The position numbers and the translations under genes are program-made. From NCBI RefSeq assembly GCF_004328075.1, contig NZ_SJFN01000002.1, positions 89,689-153,688 of the forward strand: a DNA stretch of 64,000 bases. Direction: 5' to 3'. Of this stretch, positions 22,323 to 31,002 are shown in pieces (position 1 is the stretch's first letter; each line of letters begins with the position of its first letter). This stretch comes from Siculibacillus lacustris. Its GTDB lineage: Bacteria; Pseudomonadota; Alphaproteobacteria; Rhizobiales; Ancalomicrobiaceae. The notes beneath the pieces are model-generated. The model did no database searches, had not been told where the DNA came from, and saw nothing but the letters and a program-made list of their open reading frames with translations.

Positions 22323-22481
22323 GGAGTCCCGTCGAGCGACAGCGTGGAGCGGCGCGGTGCCGATCGCGAAGATCGGCCACCGCGGCGTCCTATAGCACGG
22401 GGAGAACGCGGTCGTCGCCGGCTTCGTATCTGGCCACGGCGCCCGAAGCGACCTTAAGATGGTGGCGAGGGAGGAGCCGCC

Positions 22482-23072
22482 ATGGCCCAGAAGACCATCG
22501 CCGTCGCCGATCTGCGACCGACCCAACTGACCCTCGGCCTCGCCGAGGTCTCCGAACGCGCCCAGAAGCTCGTCGCGATGAACGCCGGCGACCGACGCGA
22601 CTATCTCGCCCGCAAGGCGATCCCGCACGTGATCGGGCCGGGCGGGCGGATCTTCATGGTCGACCACCACCATCTGGTGCGGGCGCTGTGGAAGGTCGAT
22701 CTCGAGGGGGCGGTGCTCGGCGATTGCCTCGACGACTGGTCGGGCGACGATTTTCCGACCTTCTGGCGGCGGATGAAGGCGGCGGCGCGCTGCTGGCCGA
22801 TCGATGCCGAAGGCAATCAGCGACCCTTCGCGGCGATCCCGACCCACGTCAAGGATCTCACCGACAATCCCTGGCGCTCGCTCGCCCGGCGGGTGCGCGA
22901 CCGCGCCTTTACCGACGACGACACGCCGTTCCAGGAATTCATGTGGGGCGACTATTTCCGCTCGTTCATGAGCCGGCGGCTGCTCGAGATCGACCTCGAC
23001 CTCGCCGCCGATCTGGCCCTGAAACTCGCCCGACTCGACGAGGCGCAGGACCTGCCGGGGTTCAAGGACTGA
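22482..23072 (+). CDS. ParB-like nuclease-fold protein (ParBc_2 type)
   Basis: The 196-residue protein opens with VADLRPTQLTLGLAEVSERAQKL and contains IPHVIGPGGRIFMVDHHHLVRALWKV (about residues 47-72), the hallmark of the small stand-alone ParB-like family with a histidine-rich DHHH core. Unlike chromosomal ParB it has no helix-turn-helix domain and no ParA partner nearby. Its C-terminal half is acidic and Trp-rich (GDYFRSFMSRRLLEIDLDL). The function of this family is not established; a nuclease or nucleotide-binding role is only inferred from the fold. A GGAGGAG site precedes the ATG. Confidence 0.82.
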   Translation: MAQKTIAVADLRPTQLTLGLAEVSERAQKLVAMNAGDRRDYLARKAIPHVIGPGGRIFMVDHHHLVRALWKVDLEGAVLGDCLDDWSGDDFPTFWRRMKAAARCWPIDAEGNQRPFAAIPTHVKDLTDNPWRSLARRVRDRAFTDDDTPFQEFMWGDYFRSFMSRRLLEIDLDLAADLALKLARLDEAQDLPGFKD

Positions 23073-23141
23073 AGGCGGGGGTCGAGAGCCGAAGACGGCA
23101 TGTCATCGATCTCTGCTGTGGTTTGGATCCGCGGCTCCATC

Positions 23142-23259
23142 GTCCCCTCCCCCCTCGAGGGGGAGGGACAGGGAGGGGGGGCGAGGAGCCACGATCTCGC
23201 AACGCGGCGCGAGGAGAGAGGCCGTACCCCCCCTCTCTGTCTCTCCCCCTCGAGGGGAC
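23142..23259. repeat. Inverted palindromic repeat, CTCGAG-centred
   Basis: Two 30-base arms at 23151-23180 and 23228-23257 are inverted copies with only a few mismatches, each centred near CCCCTCGAGGGG. They could fold into one long stem around a 47-base loop. They lie in a 517-base non-coding gap (23073-23589). Confidence 0.6.
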
Positions 23260-23499
23260 CTTTGCGCAATTTCCCGAACTTTTCGCTGGAGATCGAGCTC
23301 TACCGTCGCTCCCGGCGAGCGCAGCGAGGGAAGGGAGCCCAGAACTTCGGTAAGATACTGAAAATATTATGGATCCCCTTCCCGGCGCGTGCCGCGCCGC
23401 CGGGGATGACGGCGGTGGGTGTGCACCCTCTCGGGTATCCGTTCGAGCGGATCGAAGACCCTGGGACAGATTGTGCAAAGGTCCCGCGAGGGGGGAGAG
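23241..23499. repeat. Second inverted pair in the same intergenic repeat block
   Basis: The unit at 23241-23270 (CTCTCCCCCTCGAGGGGACC followed by TTTGCGCAAT) is found inverted and slightly changed at 23470-23499. Between them a GC-rich palindrome (around 23380-23412, GCGCGTGCCGCGCC) is visible. Such mosaic blocks of palindromic units are common between genes of GC-rich alphaproteobacteria. No gene is seen in 23073-23589. Confidence 0.55.
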
Positions 23500-23589
23500 G
23501 ACGCCGACCCACAGGCCCGTCGAAGTCGGGCAGAGCCGGCCGAACCGAGTTCGGCGATGGACCGTCCGACGGCGATTTCCGCGCCCCGA

Positions 23590-24855
23590 CTACTTCAACA
23601 GCGGATCGAAGGTGCCGAACAGGCCCTCGCCGACCCGGCTGCCGCGTTCGCCGAGGCCGGAGCGGGTCTGGGGATCGAACACGGCGATCGGCGCGGTGAC
23701 CACGAAACTCGCCGCCGAGCCGACGGTGCCGGCCGCCCCGAGGGCGACGGCGCCGAGACGGTCGCCGAGGCCGACCTGCGAATCGGTCACCGACTGGCCG
23801 GCGATCAGGCGCTGGCCGAGCAGGCGGACGATCTCCGGGCTCTGCGCGAACTTGCCGTGGTTGAGGTTGTCGCCGGTACGCAGCGCGGTCAGGTCGAGCA
23901 CCGTGACACCGGCCTTCTCGAGCGTGCCGCGGGCCGGTTCGGTGGAGGGATCGATGGCGCCGAGGCGGTCGACGCCGCCGGCGAGGCGCTTGGACAGTTC
24001 GAGCGCCCGGTCGTCGCGCGAGACGAACAGCGTGACCCGCGGCGACCGGCCGATGCGGGCGATCTGGCCGCGGAACACGTCGACGTCGAGATCGGGCGAG
24101 GCGAGGATCAGGTTGCCGATCTTCGACGGCACCTTGCCCTCGCGGATGGCCATCTGGCGCAGCGCCTCGACCGCCAGCCAGCCGCCCATCGAATGGGCGA
24201 GCACGGTCACGTCGCTGACCGCCGGGTCGGCGGCGGCGCCGCGCAGCACCGATTCCAGCGCGTCGCGCGAGGCGATGGTGCTCTCGCGGTCGTAGGCATA
24301 GGCCCAGACCGAGCCGCGCGACGGCCAGCTGAACAGCACCGGCACGAAGTCGGTGCCGCTGTCGTGGACCAGTTGGGCGAAGCGGAACACCGCCTCGTCG
24401 TAGCGGGTGTTGAAGCCGTGGACGAAGACCAGCATGCGCCGGCTGCCGCTGCGGTGGAACCAGGCGACGGCCTCGGGCTTGGTCAGGCGGCGGTCCTCGA
24501 GCACGGCGAAGCTCTTGGCCGGATCGGCCGGCGAGGTCTCGGGCCACTGGATCTCGCCGACCTTGCGCGCCGCCTCGGGCGGGATCGACACGACGAAGCG
24601 ATCGAGCGACACCTCGGCGCCGCGTTCGCCGGTGTAGGGCGCCTCGGGCTTGCCGGTGGCGGCGCGGGTGGTGGCGACCAGCATGTCGACGCGCGACGTG
24701 CCCTCGGCGGTGAGCGTGGTCGGCAGCAGCGCGGTCTCCGAGCGGCCGCCGCAGGCGGCGAGCCCGAGCGCCACGACGAGGGACGCGAGGCGGACGGCGC
24801 GTCGGCGCGGTGTATCGGCGGATCGCTCGGCGGATACGGCGGCGGCAGGAGGCAT
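23590..24855 (-). CDS. Alpha/beta hydrolase lipoprotein (DUF900 family)
   Basis: The 421-residue protein has an N-terminal signal with lipobox LAAC (near residues 32-35), so it is probably a lipid-anchored envelope protein. The hydrolase core follows. MLVFVHGFNTRYDEAVFRFAQ carries the oxyanion-side HGFN, FVPVLFSWPSRG comes next, the nucleophile elbow is AHSMGGW, and later ILASPDLDVDVF and NHGKF supply the likely Asp and His. This order fits the DUF900 alpha/beta hydrolases. The C-terminal 60 residues are Gly/Ala-rich and may be disordered. The substrate is unknown. The ATG has GAGAAGG upstream. The Lrp-type gene lies upstream on the same strand. Confidence 0.85.
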   Translation of the reverse strand: MPPAAAVSAERSADTPRRRAVRLASLVVALGLAACGGRSETALLPTTLTAEGTSRVDMLVATTRAATGKPEAPYTGERGAEVSLDRFVVSIPPEAARKVGEIQWPETSPADPAKSFAVLEDRRLTKPEAVAWFHRSGSRRMLVFVHGFNTRYDEAVFRFAQLVHDSGTDFVPVLFSWPSRGSVWAYAYDRESTIASRDALESVLRGAAADPAVSDVTVLAHSMGGWLAVEALRQMAIREGKVPSKIGNLILASPDLDVDVFRGQIARIGRSPRVTLFVSRDDRALELSKRLAGGVDRLGAIDPSTEPARGTLEKAGVTVLDLTALRTGDNLNHGKFAQSPEIVRLLGQRLIAGQSVTDSQVGLGDRLGAVALGAAGTVGSAASFVVTAPIAVFDPQTRSGLGERGSRVGEGLFGTFDPLLK

Positions 24856-24941
24856 CGATCGAAGCCTTCTCGGGCGTCACCGAGGATCGGTGGCGGCGGG
24901 CCGACCCTATCCGAGGCACCGGCACGCCACAACCGCGGCGG

Positions 24942-25439
24942 TCAGCCGGCCGACTTCTCGGGCACCGGCTTCTCGACCACCACGTACTGCAGCGGCAGCG
25001 CCGTGGTGTATTTGATCTGCTCCATGGCGAAGGAGGTCGAGACGTCGGCGATGTCGATCTTGGCGATCAGGCGCTTGTAGAAGGCGTCGTAGGCCTCGAT
25101 GTCGGGTACCACCACCCGCAACAGATAGTCGACTTGGCCGGCCATGCGGTAGAACTCGACCACCTCGGGCATCTGCGCCACCACCTCGGCGAAGCGCTTC
25201 AGCCATTCGTCGGAATGGGTGTTGGTGGTGATCGCCACGAAGGCGGTGACCTTGGCGTTGACCTGACGCGGATCGAGCACCGCGACGCGGCCGACGATCA
25301 CCCCGTCTTCCTCGAGCTTCTGGATGCGGCGCCAGCACGGCGTCGTCGACAGGCCGACGCGGCGGCCGATCTCGGCGACGGGAACGGTGCAATCCTCCTG
25401 GAGGATCTGCAGGATCTTACGGTCGATGCGGTCGATCAC
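24942..25439 (-). CDS. Lrp/AsnC-family transcriptional regulator
   Basis: The 165-residue regulator has an N-terminal winged helix-turn-helix (IDRKILQILQEDCTVPVAEIGRRVGLSTTPCWRRIQKLEEDGVI, residues 2-48) and a C-terminal RAM effector domain (VTAFVAITTN to about residue 150) that normally binds an amino acid and drives octamer assembly. The start is GTG at 25439 with GGAG upstream. The upstream region contains AATTTCGAAAAT (25468-25479), a short A/T-rich palindrome of the kind Lrp proteins bind, so autoregulation is plausible. No obvious amino-acid enzyme or exporter is divergent from it. Confidence 0.9.
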   Translation of the reverse strand: MIDRIDRKILQILQEDCTVPVAEIGRRVGLSTTPCWRRIQKLEEDGVIVGRVAVLDPRQVNAKVTAFVAITTNTHSDEWLKRFAEVVAQMPEVVEFYRMAGQVDYLLRVVVPDIEAYDAFYKRLIAKIDIADVSTSFAMEQIKYTTALPLQYVVVEKPVPEKSAG

Positions 25440-25552
25440 GGGCCCACTCCACTGGCGGCATTTGGTATTGAATTTCGAAAATCAGCCCCTATCGGTGCCT
25501 ATTTTTCCAATCGACGTCAATGTCGGCCGGCAAATAAAAACGATGTTCCAAT

Positions 25553-26197
25553 TCATGAGGGATCGGGAGCATGAGCCAGGCGTTCCGCGACCAGCCGGCG
25601 AAGGACCGGCACGACTTCCGCGTCGAACCAGGGATGGCGTTTCAACCAGCCGGAATTCCGCCAGGACGGATGGGGCAGCGGCAGCACCTGCGGCAGGCCC
25701 GGACGGTCGAGCAGGCGGCGCCAATCGGCCACCGCGGCTGCGACAGAGGGACCGGCATCGGCGCCGAGGTGCCAGAGCTGGGCCGGACGGCCGAGCGCCA
25801 GCACGAAGTCGACCGCCGGCATCGCCGCCATCACCCGGGCCCGCCATTGCGGCGCGCATTCGCGGCGCGGCGGCAGGTCGCCGCCGGCGGCGTCGTGACC
25901 GGGGAAGCAGAAGCCCATCGGCACCACGGCGATCTGCGCGGCATCGTAGAAGGTCGCCGCATCGATCCCCATCCAGGCGCGCAGGCGATCGCCGGACGGG
26001 TCGGTGAAGGGGCGGCCGGAGGCGTGGACGCGAACGCCCGGTGCCTGTCCGGCGACCAGGATGCGGGCGGTCGCCGAGGCGACCAGCACCGGCCGCGGCT
26101 CGTGCGGCAACGGCCGGCCGGTGGGCGCGTCGCGGCACAGGCGACAGGCGGCGATCTCGGCGCAGAGGCCGGCGAGGTCGGGGGCATCGGCGGTCAC
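25553..26197 (-). CDS. Uracil-DNA glycosylase superfamily protein
   Basis: The 214-residue protein belongs to the UDG fold: ILVAGQAPGVRVHASGRPFTDPSGDRLR (about 45-73) is the catalytic first motif, VPMGFCFPG lies in the middle, and the C-terminal loop LPLPHPSWRNSG is the DNA-intercalating motif. The N-terminus has CRLC, but a full set of cluster cysteines is not evident, so an iron-sulfur cluster is doubtful. It would remove deaminated bases from DNA, though this subgroup may not be catalytically tested. The start is GTG at 26197 overlapping the TGA of the thermonuclease gene by four bases, implying coupled translation. Confidence 0.85.
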   Translation of the reverse strand: MTADAPDLAGLCAEIAACRLCRDAPTGRPLPHEPRPVLVASATARILVAGQAPGVRVHASGRPFTDPSGDRLRAWMGIDAATFYDAAQIAVVPMGFCFPGHDAAGGDLPPRRECAPQWRARVMAAMPAVDFVLALGRPAQLWHLGADAGPSVAAAVADWRRLLDRPGLPQVLPLPHPSWRNSGWLKRHPWFDAEVVPVLRRLVAERLAHAPDPS

Positions 26198-26781
26198 GGG
26201 TCGTCCTCCGGGTCGGCGAAGCGACCGGCGCCGCCGGTGCCGTGAATCGCCTTGCGTCGGCGGAAGTCCTGCGGCCAGACGAAGGTTCCCGCCCACAGGC
26301 CCCGTCCGGCGGCGCGGGCTTCGGCCTCCTCGCCGGCATAGCCGCCGAAGGCGACCGCCCAACCGTCGCGCACCAGGGCGGCGCCGAGATCGGTGCCACC
26401 GACGCGGCAACGGGCGAGACCGCGGCCGAACTTGTCGAAGCGCGTCCAGGCGCAGGTCACCTCGCGTCCGGCGATCAGCTGGGCGAGCCGATCGCGGGCT
26501 TCGAGGCCGCAGGGCCGGCGATTGCCGCCGACGGTGCAGTCCTGGTCGAGTTCGGGCGCGTCGATCCCGACGAGGCGGATGCGGCGGTCGCCGAAGGCCA
26601 GGCTGTCGCCGTCGGCGAGGTGGGGTCGGCCGGTGACGGTGCCGATCACCGGTCCCTCGACGTCGGGCGGCCGCCAGGTTCCGAGATCGCCGCGCCACCA
26701 GTGCGCCGCGACGGTCACCGCGACCGCGACCAGCGCGATCCGCAGACCCCAGCGCGGCGAGCGGACGCGGAGCAGGGACAT
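26194..26781 (-). CDS. Thermonuclease-family (SNase-like) nuclease, membrane-anchored or secreted
   Basis: The 195-residue protein has an N-terminal hydrophobic helix (LRIALVAVAVTVAAHWW, about residues 13-29) acting as signal or anchor. The staphylococcal-nuclease domain follows: DGDSLAFGDRRIRLVGIDAPELDQDC (Asp and Arg of the active site), LEARDRLAQLI and WTRFDKFGRGLARCRV. This is the usual Ca-dependent nuclease layout. Two cysteine pairs could form disulfides outside the cytoplasm. Its stop overlaps the start of the UDG gene. The promoter must lie in the short divergent gap to the histidine kinase gene at 26889. Confidence 0.87.
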   Translation of the reverse strand: MSLLRVRSPRWGLRIALVAVAVTVAAHWWRGDLGTWRPPDVEGPVIGTVTGRPHLADGDSLAFGDRRIRLVGIDAPELDQDCTVGGNRRPCGLEARDRLAQLIAGREVTCAWTRFDKFGRGLARCRVGGTDLGAALVRDGWAVAFGGYAGEEAEARAAGRGLWAGTFVWPQDFRRRKAIHGTGGAGRFADPEDDP

Positions 26782-26888
26782 CTCCGACCTCGTTCGAATT
26801 GCTCCCTCTTCCCGAGGGATTCCTTAAGCATTCCCCCTTAGCGTCGAATGGCCCGCAACACCACAACAGACCCCTGGGAAGGAGCGAC

Positions 26889-28496
26889 GTGTCGACGGAC
26901 GAGGTCGCCGCGAACCGTTCGGCCCGAACCGCGAAGAATGCCCAGCGAGCCGAACGCCGCCGTCATGTGGCGCGCACCGTCCGAGACGTGCGCGAACGCC
27001 TCGACTCGGGCACCGACGTCAAGCCGGCCTTCGATTGGGAACTGATGGTCGAGCACGCGCGGATGCGGCTCGCCTCCGCCCCTTGGGTGTTCGCTCTCGT
27101 CGCCGGCGTGGCGGCGCTCGGGGCGATGTGGACCGACAAGGTGCTGATCGGCGCCTGGACCACGGTGACGGTCGCCGCCCATCTCACCGGCCTCTATTTC
27201 GCGCAGGCCTTTCTCAAGACCGAACGCAAGGACGTGTCGCTGGCTGGCTGGCGGCGACGGCTGGCGGCGGTCGACGGGGCCTGCGGGCTCGCCTGGGCGA
27301 TGCTGTTCCTGCTGCCCGGCGACGGCTCCGGCTTGGTCGACGTGTTCCAGTTCTCGGCGATGCTGGTGGTGGTGGCGATGGCGGCGATCCTCGCCTCCAA
27401 CATCCCGGCGGCGATGTTCGCGGCGACCTTCCCGATCACCGTGACCACCGCGCTCGGGCTGCTGTCGCGCCCCGGGGCGATGGACTTGCCCGCAGTGTCG
27501 CCGCAGATGGTGATGGCCGGCATGGCGGCGACCACCCAGGTGTTCTTCATTCTGCTCGGCCATCGCCTCTACAAGGCGTCGCTCGCCGAGATCGAGGCGC
27601 GCGCCGAGAAGGATGCGCTGATCGGCGAACTCGAACAGGCCAAGGCGATCTCCGACGAGAGCCTGCGCAAGGCGGAAGAGGCGAACTTCGCCAAGAGCCG
27701 CTTCCTCGCCACCATGAGCCACGAGTTGCGCACGCCGCTGAACGCCATCCTCGGCTTCTCCGAGGTCATGCAGTCGGAACTGATGGGGCCGCTCGACAAC
27801 GCCTATTACAAGGGCTACGTCGGCGACATCCACGACAGCGGCCGCCACCTGCTCGAATTGATCAACGAAATCCTCGACATCAGCCGGATCGAGGCGGGTC
27901 GCTACACCCTCAACGAAGAATCGATCACCTTGCCCTTCGTGGTCGAGGACTGCGTGCACATGATGGGGCTGCGGGCCCGCAACAAGGGCCTGACGCTGGT
28001 CGAGCAGTACGAAGAGGCGCTGCCGAAGATCTGGGCCGACGAACGGGCACTGCGCCAGATCGTCCTCAACATCCTGTCGAACGCCGTGAAGTTCACACCG
28101 TCGGGCGGGACCGTCACGATCAAGGTCGGCTGGACGGCGGGCGGCGGCCAGTACGTGTCGATCCGCGACACCGGCCCGGGCATCCCCGAAGAGGAGATCC
28201 CGATCGTCCTGTCGCGCTTCGGTCAGGGCTCGATCGCCATCAAGTCGGCCGAACAGGGCACCGGCCTCGGACTCAACATCGTCCAGGCGCTGATCAAGAT
28301 GCACGGCGGCACTTTCGAGCTGAAGTCGAAGCTGCGCGAGGGCACCGACATCACCGTCACGGTGCCGAAGTCGCGGGTGCTCGAGATCCTGCCGCAGATC
28401 GACGAACGGCCGCAGCGCCGCACCCCCGGCGAACCGCTGCGCCACGCCGGCGCCGCCAGCATCCTCGAAGCGATGCGCCGCCAGGTCGAGGGCTGA
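26889..28496 (+). CDS. Membrane sensor histidine kinase, DivJ/PleC-type core
   Basis: The 535-residue kinase has a charged N-terminus, six hydrophobic helices (about residues 65-225), a coiled-coil linker (about 231-270), and the dimerisation/phosphoacceptor domain FLATMSHELRTPLNAILGFSEVM with His278. The ATPase domain shows N-box ILNILSNAVKF, G1 DTGPGIPEEE and G2 GTGLGLNIV. The H-box and the following DIHDSGRHLLELINEILDISRIEAG are typical of the alphaproteobacterial DivJ/PleC/PdhS kinases that act on DivK and PleD, but the N-terminal membrane sensor is of unknown ligand. The start is GTG at 26889 with a strong GAAGGAG; a longer frame from 26799 lacks a ribosome site. No response regulator is adjacent, so it is an orphan. 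Confidence 0.88.
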   Translation: MSTDEVAANRSARTAKNAQRAERRRHVARTVRDVRERLDSGTDVKPAFDWELMVEHARMRLASAPWVFALVAGVAALGAMWTDKVLIGAWTTVTVAAHLTGLYFAQAFLKTERKDVSLAGWRRRLAAVDGACGLAWAMLFLLPGDGSGLVDVFQFSAMLVVVAMAAILASNIPAAMFAATFPITVTTALGLLSRPGAMDLPAVSPQMVMAGMAATTQVFFILLGHRLYKASLAEIEARAEKDALIGELEQAKAISDESLRKAEEANFAKSRFLATMSHELRTPLNAILGFSEVMQSELMGPLDNAYYKGYVGDIHDSGRHLLELINEILDISRIEAGRYTLNEESITLPFVVEDCVHMMGLRARNKGLTLVEQYEEALPKIWADERALRQIVLNILSNAVKFTPSGGTVTIKVGWTAGGGQYVSIRDTGPGIPEEEIPIVLSRFGQGSIAIKSAEQGTGLGLNIVQALIKMHGGTFELKSKLREGTDITVTVPKSRVLEILPQIDERPQRRTPGEPLRHAGAASILEAMRRQVEG

Positions 28497-28874
28497 GACC
28501 CTCGTCGCGCAGATCGACCGGTCGGGCGACGCGGTGCCCATCGCGCCGCAGAGGCGATCGCTGGTGCATCGCCCGCGTACATCGCCGTCATACGGCGTTC
28601 CGTGAGGTGGCCGTACACAACCATGCCATGTTCAGAGATCCGAATACGCCGCGAGAAGGCGTTTCGTTTTCGACTACGTAAAGGAACCTGCCGCGCAGGT
28701 CGGATCGTCGCAGGCAGCGAAATCTCGTTCAATTCAACACCGAATTAACCACCGACCTCGACAGTACCGCTCGTCTCGGTTCCGCCACGTCCCGGCGCGA
28801 ACGGGACGTCTTGCCCTCCGCCTGCCGGTCCGCGTCGCCGCGACACCCTCCAGGCGTCGAACTGGAGCCACCAT
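28497..28874. other. Intergenic region upstream of the chemotaxis receptor gene
   Basis: About 380 bases, less GC-rich towards the right (TCGTTCAATTCAACACCGAA near 28726), with no convincing gene. One small inverted repeat CGCCGT/ACGGCG (28583-28597) is present. It probably carries the promoter of the receptor gene; no defined boxes could be chosen. Confidence 0.35.
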
Positions 28875-30914
28875 ATGAAGATCTCCGAGAATTCCGACCG
28901 GTCCCGCGCGCGCTTCGGACTGAACATATCGGGCAAGATCCTGGCCGGGTTCTCGTCGACGCTCGCAATTCTGGTCGTCGTGTCCGCCATCGCGATTTAT
29001 TCTTTCGCCAATACGCGTGTCGCCTTCGACGATCTCGAACGGAGCACGACGACCATCGCCACCGTTGCCAAGCTCAAGGCCGGCTTTCTCGAGTTTCGGC
29101 GTTCGGTGCGGGAATTCGTCTACATGACGCAGGAGAACTCCGAAGCCACGACGCGCAAGAACGCTCAGATCGTCGTGGAAGATCTCGATACGTCTCTGGC
29201 GCGGATCACCGACCCGGAGCAGCACAAATATCTCCTCGAATTCAAGAGCAATTTCGACGAGTACATGCGCGGATTCTCGGGCGTGACCTTGACCAGCAAA
29301 CTCGAGCTGGCGCGGCTGAAGAACGCGGTCCTGGCGCCGCTCGGCACGCGTATCGAGCAGGGTCTCGAGCAGCTCGCGGTCCGCGACGAACTGACCGCCG
29401 ACGAATCCGTTCGACGCGCCGTGGAGAAGGCCGCCCGCAGCTTCATCGCGTTGCGCCTGCAGGCCCGCACGACGATCGACAATGCCGACGCTGCGGGGCG
29501 GGCGCAATTCAAGGAGCAGGTCCAGAAACTGGCGACCGCCCTCGATACGATTGCGACCCGGGCACCGGCGAGCGTGCGCAAGGACGCCGAAGCCATCCGG
29601 GCGACCTATGGCGAGTACGCCTCGACCTTCGATCGGTTCATGGGAATCTCCCAGGTGCTCGACGACAATGCCCCGCGGATGGGCGCCGTCGTCGGCGTCG
29701 CCTCGAAGGCCCTCGACGCGGCGACCGCCGACGCGCAGGCCGATGCCGCCGCCCTCCAGGCCAAGACCGCGCGCCTCCTCGACTCGATCCACACCCTCCT
29801 GTGGGCCCTGGCGATCGGCGGTCTGATCGCCGGACTGGTCGTCGCCGTGCTGATCGGGCGGGGCATCTCGCGCCCGATCGTGGCGATCACGCAAGCGATG
29901 GCGCGCCTGTCGAAGGGCGACCGCAACGTCGTGATCCCCGGTGCCGGACGCGGTGACGAGGTCGGTACGATGGCGGCGACGCTGGCGGTGTTCAAGAGCG
30001 GGCTCGAGGACAACGAACGCCTGCGCGCCGACCAGGAGCGCGCCAAGATCGACGGCGAGGCGGCCCGCCGGGCGGAAATGGCACGCATGGCCGATGCCTT
30101 CGAGGCGGCGGTCGGCGGCGTCGTCCAATCGGTGGTCGGAGCGGCGACTCAGCTCCAGGCCTCCGCCCAGGCGATGTCGGCGGCGGCCGAGGAGGTCTCG
30201 GCTCAGGCGGTGGCGGTGGCCGGCGCCTCGGAAGAGGCTTCCGCCAACGTCGAGACGGTCGCGTCGGCGGCGGAAGAACTGTCGTCGTCGATCGGCGAGA
30301 TCAAGCGGCAGGCCGACGAGAGCACCAGCGTCGCCGGGCGCGCGGCGCGCGACGCCGAAGAGACCGCGGCACGGGTGCGCGATCTCGCCGACGCCGCCAG
30401 CCGCATCGGCCAGGTCGTCGACCTGATCGACAACATCGCCGCCCAGACCAATCTGCTCGCCCTCAACGCCACCATCGAGGCGGCCCGGGCCGGCGAAGCC
30501 GGCCGCGGCTTCGCGGTGGTCGCCGCCGAGGTCAAGCAGCTCGCCGACCAGACCTCCAAGGCGACGTCGCAGATCTCGACGCAGATCGGCGGCATCCAGG
30601 AGTCGACCCGCTCGTCGGCAACGGCGATCGTCGCCATCACCGAGGTGATCGAACGGCTCAACCGCATCGCCGGGAGCATCGCCACGGCGGTCGACCAGCA
30701 GGGTTCGGCGACGTCGGAGATCGCCCGCAACGTCGCCCAGGCCTCGGCCGGAACGCACGAGGTGTCGCAGAACATCACCGGCATCACCCATGCCGCCGGC
30801 GACAGTTCGACCGCCGCCACCCAGGTGCTGGCCGCCGCCCGCGACCTCGCCCAGCAGTCGGACACGCTGGGCCACGAGATGAAGCGCTTCCTGGCGACGG
30901 TCCGCGCCGCCTGA
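28875..30914 (+). CDS. Methyl-accepting chemotaxis protein with helical periplasmic sensor
   Basis: The 679-residue receptor has an N-terminal membrane helix (about 23-45), a long all-helical periplasmic region (about 50-300) with the spacing of a helical bimodular (HBM-like) sensor, and a second membrane helix ([21 protein letters not shown], about 313-333). A HAMP domain ([24 protein letters not shown]) follows, then a signalling domain whose hairpin tip is [26 protein letters not shown], with [20 protein letters not shown] just after. It would bind CheW/CheA and control motility. No che or fli genes are in the window, so the ligand and partner array are unknown. A GGAG ribosome site precedes the ATG. 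A strong hairpin follows the stop. Confidence 0.93.
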   Translation: MKISENSDRSRARFGLNISGKILAGFSSTLAILVVVSAIAIYSFANTRVAFDDLERSTTTIATVAKLKAGFLEFRRSVREFVYMTQENSEATTRKNAQIVVEDLDTSLARITDPEQHKYLLEFKSNFDEYMRGFSGVTLTSKLELARLKNAVLAPLGTRIEQGLEQLAVRDELTADESVRRAVEKAARSFIALRLQARTTIDNADAAGRAQFKEQVQKLATALDTIATRAPASVRKDAEAIRATYGEYASTFDRFMGISQVLDDNAPRMGAVVGVASKALDAATADAQADAAALQAKTARLLDSIHTLLWALAIGGLIAGLVVAVLIGRGISRPIVAITQAMARLSKGDRNVVIPGAGRGDEVGTMAATLAVFKSGLEDNERLRADQERAKIDGEAARRAEMARMADAFEAAVGGVVQSVVGAATQLQASAQAMSAAAEEVSAQAVAVAGASEEASANVETVASAAEELSSSIGEIKRQADESTSVAGRAARDAEETAARVRDLADAASRIGQVVDLIDNIAAQTNLLALNATIEAARAGEAGRGFAVVAAEVKQLADQTSKATSQISTQIGGIQESTRSSATAIVAITEVIERLNRIAGSIATAVDQQGSATSEIARNVAQASAGTHEVSQNITGITHAAGDSSTAATQVLAAARDLAQQSDTLGHEMKRFLATVRAA

Positions 30915-30931
30915 GATCGCGTCCCATGCAG

Positions 30932-30968
30932 AGAGACCGCGGACCTCCCGAGGGAGTCCGCGGTCTCT
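30932..30968. terminator. Terminator between the chemotaxis receptor and cobT
   Basis: AGAGACCGCGGAC (30932-30944) pairs perfectly with GTCCGCGGTCTCT (30956-30968), a 13-bp stem with an 11-base loop, between convergent genes. Confidence 0.75.
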
Positions 30969-31002
30969 TCGCGTCGGCGATCGCCCGTCGGGCGCGTCGG
31001 TC

